10,653 nt of DNA. Source: Monoraphidium neglectum (lineage: Eukaryota; Chlorophyta; Chlorophyceae; Sphaeropleales; Selenastraceae). Positions 7,332-10,653 of this stretch are shown here, piece after piece. The position numbers were made by a program, and so were the translations under genes. Where the stretch lies: positions 1 through 10,653 of the forward strand of contig NW_014011567.1 of assembly GCF_000611645.1 (NCBI RefSeq). The letters run 5' to 3'. Under the pieces are notes generated by a model that was not told the DNA's origin, searched no databases, and was given only the letters and a program-made list of their open reading frames with translations. The number at the start of each line of letters is the position of its first letter. Position 1 is the first letter of the stretch.

Positions 7332-9014
7332 ATGTTGGCCTGGTTCTCATCGCTCCTTGACTGGCTACGGAGGTGGGACTACATGCGACAGTCTGTCGTT
7401 GCACCGCACCTTGCGTCACGCAGTTTGTGACACGCTGTTGCCCAAGCGCTGCGGCGCCGTCGCCACCCCGCAGCGCACTTGGGCCTTTGCTTGGCAACCT
7501 TCCGTGGCAACTAAGTGATGCCATACGCGACTGCACTGGCATGCCCGCGCTCCTGCCGCAGCCTGTTTTTTCACCGGGAGATGGAGCTGTCACTGATTGG
7601 GCTGCAGAACGCGGGCAAGAGCTCGCTGGTGAATGTGCTCACGACGGGGTCCTTCCACGAGGACATGATCCCCACGGTGCGGCAAGGGGACGCCACGGAC
7701 CAACACATGAATGGCGCAGACGTGCTGCTGCCAGGGGGGCTGCGGCAGCGCAGTACGGAGCTGGAGCAGCAGGGTGCCAAGCGTGAGCGGCGAGGTTGCA
7801 GCGAGGCACCAGCACAACTGCAGCCCGCAGCGGCTGGTCCTGTTATGGACCCCAAACCTCACTATCCGTGCGGCCTCAGGTGGGTTTCAACATGCGCAAG
7901 GTGACCAAGGGGGCCGTCACCATCAAGATGTGGGACCTTGGAGGGCAGGTGCGAGAGCGGGTGTGATCAAGCATGTGATGTGCGCACTCACCATGCTCGG
8001 ATATGTGTATGGTTGGGCCGTTTGGCAGTATTGAGATATAGAGGGATGACCTGAGGCTAGTGTACAATCTTCAGTATAAGGAGTCAGGCCAGCCTGCGAC
8101 GCTCCAAATGCAGTCCGCACAGGTCTCTCGTCGGCGTTGCGCCGCGGCCGAGGACCTCCGCGCAGACGCACGTTCGCCTCCACCCCAAACCATATCCCCA
8201 CCTGTGCCGCCACCAACACGCCCCGCCCCCCGCCCCGCACTGCAGCCGCGCTTCCGCAGCCTGTGGGAGCGCTACTGCCGCGGGGTCCAGGCCATCGTAT
8301 ACGTGGTGGACGCAGCGGACACTGCCTCCGTGGAGACAGCCGCAAAGGTGGGACGGGCTGGAACCAGGGGCGATTACACAGGAACGGGGCGCCAGGGGCA
8401 TGCCCGTCCTCGTCTGAATCTGTGTACATACATCAGTGCGAGGCTTTTATCCTTGCGCAGCGCAGGCCTCCCCTACGGCGCCCCTCCCGACGGCCGTCGC
8501 ACCGCCTTCCCAGGAGCTGCATGCACTTCTGGAGCGGCCATCCCTGGACGGCATCCCCTTGCTGGTGCTGGGCAACAAGAACGACCTGCCAGGGGCACTC
8601 ACCACGCAGCAGCTCATAGAGAGACTCAACCTGCAGGTTCGCGCATTTGCATGAGCATGCATGCGCGTGCGTGTGCGTGTGCGCGTGCAAGTGTGTGTGT
8701 GTGTGTGTGTTCGTGTGTGGTATGTGTTCTAGCGTGCGCACTCGCGTACGCTTGGGCCCGCATGTGTCATCAGAGGAGAGGGCACGCGGTGATTGTGTGT
8801 GGGCTGGTCTGGTGCGGTCTGGATGCAACAGCAGAGGCGTGCGCGAGGTCTGTTGAGCGGGCAGGCATGCCAACGCTGCGCCTGCCCCCCCCCCTCCCCC
8901 TGTCCACTCCAGTCTGTGTCTGACCGCGAGGTGTGCGTCTACTCCATCAGCTGCAAGTGCAGCACAAACATTGACATCACGCTGGAGTGGCTCACCAAGC
9001 ACGCCAAAAAGTGA
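7332..9014 (+). CDS. ARL8: ADP-ribosylation factor-like GTPase ARL8, six exons, 183 aa
   Basis: Exons 7332-7372, 7562-7676, 7880-7948, 8246-8347, 8514-8636 and 8913-9014 join in frame with GT-AG introns to 183 residues, close to the usual 184-186. Met-Leu and an amphipathic helix ([17 protein letters not shown]) replace the myristoylated Gly2 of classical ARFs; in the family this end is N-acetylated. G1 is GLQNAGKS (27-34), the switch I Thr is T52 in [13 protein letters not shown]3 is WDLGGQ (70-75) with Q75, G4 is NKND (130-133) and G5 is SCK (163-165). [11 protein letters not shown] and the NIDITLEWL tail are ARL8 signatures. In animals ARL8 sits on lysosomes and links them to kinesin through effectors; in plants it is tied to endomembranes and the vacuole. 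This copy is closest to plant ARL8 (GLQNAGK, VVDAAD). The family has Thr or Ser after GK, so binding residues are complete. Confidence 0.97.
8651..8710 (+). repeat. GT/GC microsatellite in ARL8 intron 5
   Basis: From 8651 to about 8688 the intron alternates mostly purine and pyrimidine (GCATGCATGCGCGTGCGTG and similar), then continues as roughly ten GT units at 8691-8710. Such tracts are prone to Z-DNA and length change. The tract lies just behind the CAG|GTTCGC donor at 8636/8637. Confidence 0.9.
8884..8901 (+). promoter_or_regulatory. C-rich polypyrimidine tract of ARL8 intron 5
   Basis: A run of C with a single T, followed by TGTCCACTCCAG, precedes the last exon at 8913. It is a strong pyrimidine tract and supports this acceptor. 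The same C-run style occurs in the other introns of the window. Confidence 0.7.
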
Positions 9015-9400
9015 TGCGCTGCGTGATCGGAGCGTCCCCTGGCGGGGCTGGAGCAGGGCCTGCAGCTGTAGAGGGCGTGCTGAGGGGCCGCGGCTGTTTG
9101 CGGTGGCGGGCCCAGCACCAGGCACCCCTGCCGCTTTCTCTTGATTTGCCTGTTGGGAGTGCAGGTGCCAGAGCGGTCATCGCACACGTTTACTGCATCG
9201 CTTACTTATGTTGCAATCGCCTTTTCATCTTTGTGCCACACTGCTATTTTATTCTTAGGTAGTTGTCTGAATTGTCGCACTTGCCGTGCGGCGGCAGTCT
9301 TTCCCCGGTCACAATTAGACTTATCTCCTGGGCAGATGGTTCTGCTGCAACGCATCCAACTTGAGGCGCTCCTTGGGCACCCATGGCAGACGACACCCTG

Positions 9401-9405
9401 TGTAA
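9401..9405 (+). terminator. TGTAA poly(A) signal for ARL8
   Basis: TGTAA is the poly(A) signal of chlorophyte algae. This is the first one on the plus strand after the ARL8 stop codon, 387 nt downstream. Cleavage would be expected 10-20 nt further on. Confidence 0.65.
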
Positions 9406-9488
9406 CGTGTCCTGCGGCTCCCTGATCAACTCCGGCTGTTGCTGGGGAGGGGGTGGCTGATATCAAATAGCTGGGCCCAAAGGTCGTG

Positions 9489-9493
9489 TTACA
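9489..9493 (-). terminator. TGTAA poly(A) signal for the DASS transporter gene
   Basis: TTACA on the plus strand is TGTAA on the minus strand. It is the first such signal downstream of the transporter stop at 9997-9995, about 500 nt away. With the ARL8 signal at 9401 it leaves about 85 bp between the two opposed signals. Confidence 0.65.
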
Positions 9494-9994
9494 GCACACT
9501 CATCACACGCTTTCCGCTGCATGGGAAAACGCAAATGCAAGGCCATGGTCCAAATCATGCTTTGCAGTACTCGTCATCGTTCAACCTGAGAGATGGCCGG
9601 CGACCTGGGGCCACGCGGCATCCCCAACAGAGGTCCGCCAGGACGTCATCCACCAGCCATGCCCCTCTCAGGGGCGCCGGCATCGCGCGCCAGCCCTCCC
9701 CGCAGCCAGCCCTCCCGTGGCTGCCCGACGGCGGGCAGCCGCCAACGCTCAGCCGGCAACAGAGAGGCCTAGGTAGCCTGGATCACAGCGCAATCACCAC
9801 AAGGGGGGCACTCGGCCCCGGCCCAAACCCCTACGCCCGGCTGCGGCACGCAGGAGCGGACGCACGGGGCCATGCGCCCCCCCCCCATCAGGCGGCCAGC
9901 ACCCGGTCCTCCTCGCCCGCCGCGGCCGCCAGGCACGGTGCGCCTGCGGCAGCCGGGGCCGTCGCGCCGGCCCGGCCCGTGGGGTGTGGGGCGT

Positions 9995-10445
9995 TTACCA
10001 GATGCCGATGGCCTTCCAGACGGTGAGGGCGCTGCCTGTCCAGACTGCCAGGTAGTACACCGACAGGATGAAGCCCAGCTTGAGCCAGTCGGCCTGGGGC
10101 GCGGGGGTGCGCAGAGGCGGGGGCGGAGGGAAAGAGGGGCGGTGAGGGAGGGAAGGCCGAGTGTGCAGGCGCGACTCCCGGAGTGCGAAAGCACAACTGA
10201 GGACAGCATCTAATTCCTGTGCCTAAGGCCCCCTTGAGCCTCTAACATCCCCCCCTCTCCCCCCCCCACCTGGTTGACGTAGCCGGAGCCAAAGTAGGGG
10301 GGCGCGCTGCCGATGCCGTAGGTGGTGAGGCAGCCCATGAGGTTGGACACCTGGCCCAGGGCCAGGGCCGCCAGCATGCCGGGCGCGCCGCAGGCCTGGG
10401 CCACGGCCAGGAACGCCGTGTACATCGCACCGATGTGCGCGGCAC
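9995..10445 (-). CDS. DASS-family dicarboxylate translocator (plastid 2-oxoglutarate/malate type), C-terminal two exons, partial
   Basis: Two exons are visible: 10445-10270 and 10093-9995, ending in TAA. The joined frame gives about 91 residues. The first exon reads AAHIGAMYTAFLAVAQ, then an Ala/Leu membrane helix, then NLMGCLTTYGIGSAPPYFG and GSGYV. The last exon reads ADWLKLGFILSV, a final membrane helix and the end WKAIGIW. This order (HIxAMYxAFL, NLxGxLTHYGxGxAPxYFGxGYV, LGF, WKxxGxW) is the C-terminus of divalent anion symporters, which include plant and algal DiT1/DiT2 exchangers of 2-oxoglutarate, malate and glutamate across the inner plastid envelope. The usual LTHY is LTTY here. The junction at 10270/10093 is phase 0; the upstream exon must end with one codon base and lies beyond 10653, since no family sequence is readable in 10446-10653. 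Substrate and organelle are inferred from the family. Confidence 0.9.
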
Positions 10446-10653
10446 CTGGCGCACGGGAGAGAGAGGGTGTGCGTGTGTGGTGGGGGGGGGGAGAGGGGTG
10501 TCAATATTTTGATGGAGGAAACATATTGTTTCCTGTGTCCGCGAAGAAGGCAGACCCTGGAGAATGGACCCCAGCAGCCACGCATGCCCAGTTGTGGCAA
10601 CGGCTCGTGCGCTGCGACCATCGGGCCACCCCATCATCGACCCCACCCCGGGG
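10446..10653 (-). other. Intron of the transporter gene, running to or past the window edge
   Basis: The acceptor is GCGCCAG|GTGCC at 10446/10445. Upstream of it on the minus strand is a long C/T-rich tract (CCCCTCTCCCC and CACACACGCACACCC), then AT-richer sequence. No segment translates to the membrane helix expected before HIGAMY in this family, so the preceding exon is outside the window or only in its last few bases. Confidence 0.55.
10516..10534. repeat. Inverted repeat with 8-bp arms and 3-nt centre in the transporter intron
   Basis: AGGAAACA, TAT, TGTTTCCT: perfect arms. It lies inside the intron upstream of the transporter's penultimate exon. No role is visible. Confidence 0.8.

Larger units (their letters stand above)
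9015..9994. other. Facing 3' UTRs of ARL8 and the DASS transporter gene
   Basis: This stretch separates the ARL8 stop (9014) from the transporter stop (9995). The plus-strand TGTAA at 9401 and the minus-strand TGTAA at 9493-9489 divide it into 3' UTRs of about 400 and 500 nt, lengths usual for green algae. The plus-strand frame at 9439-10026 is Pro/Arg/Ala-rich, has no domain, and runs antisense into the transporter's last exon, so it is not called. Confidence 0.6.

Noticed and set aside
8060..8923. Plus-strand ORF of 287 codons over ARL8 introns and exons
   Set aside because: It reads out of frame through exons 4 and 5 and through the introns of ARL8; the ARL8 model explains the same DNA with strong family similarity.
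9439..10026. Plus-strand ORF of 195 codons
   Set aside because: Antisense to the transporter 3' UTR and last exon; Pro/Arg/Ala-rich and without a domain.
1..10653. CRISPR array, bacterial operon, tRNA or rRNA genes, transposase or reverse transcriptase
   Set aside because: No regularly spaced direct repeats, no tRNA B-box or rRNA core motif, and no transposase or reverse-transcriptase motif was seen in any frame.

Overview
The window looks like GC-rich nuclear DNA of a green alga (Chlorophyta, perhaps a Chlorella-like trebouxiophyte; the sequence alone does not fix the genus). Coding sequence is broken by many short GT-AG introns and is very Ala/Pro/Arg-rich with GC-ending codons. TGTAA, the green-algal poly(A) signal, lies at a sensible distance behind two of the three genes. 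The two recognisable proteins are eukaryotic: an ARL8 small GTPase of plant-like sequence and a DASS/DiT-type plastid dicarboxylate translocator. No bacterial operon, CRISPR array, rRNA, tRNA or intact mobile element was found.

Layout: (1) 1-1238 has no supportable gene and probably holds 3' flanking or 3' UTR sequence of the next gene. (2) 1239-5239, minus strand: a six-exon gene whose joined reading frame is exactly 777 codons. It encodes a 776-residue, alpha-helical, Ala-rich protein with a transit-peptide-like N-terminus. I do not recognise the family. Its C-terminal half has a 16-17-residue periodicity marked by P-x-[R/E]-L, suggesting an alpha-alpha superhelix. (3) 5240-7331: a 2.1 kb interval without a convincing gene but with several perfect inverted repeats and, near its right end, a TATA box and a short upstream ORF belonging to ARL8. 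(4) 7332-9014, plus strand: a complete six-exon ARL8 gene (183 aa) with all five G motifs. (5) 9015-9994: the two facing 3' UTRs of convergent genes, with opposed TGTAA signals about 85 bp apart. (6) 9995-10653, minus strand: the last two exons of a DASS-family transporter; the rest lies beyond the right edge.

The genes do not form a functional cluster. The unknown gene and ARL8 are divergent and share the 2.1 kb interval; ARL8 and the transporter are convergent. The most novel item is the unrecognised repeat protein. All gene models come from reading splice sites and phases by eye.
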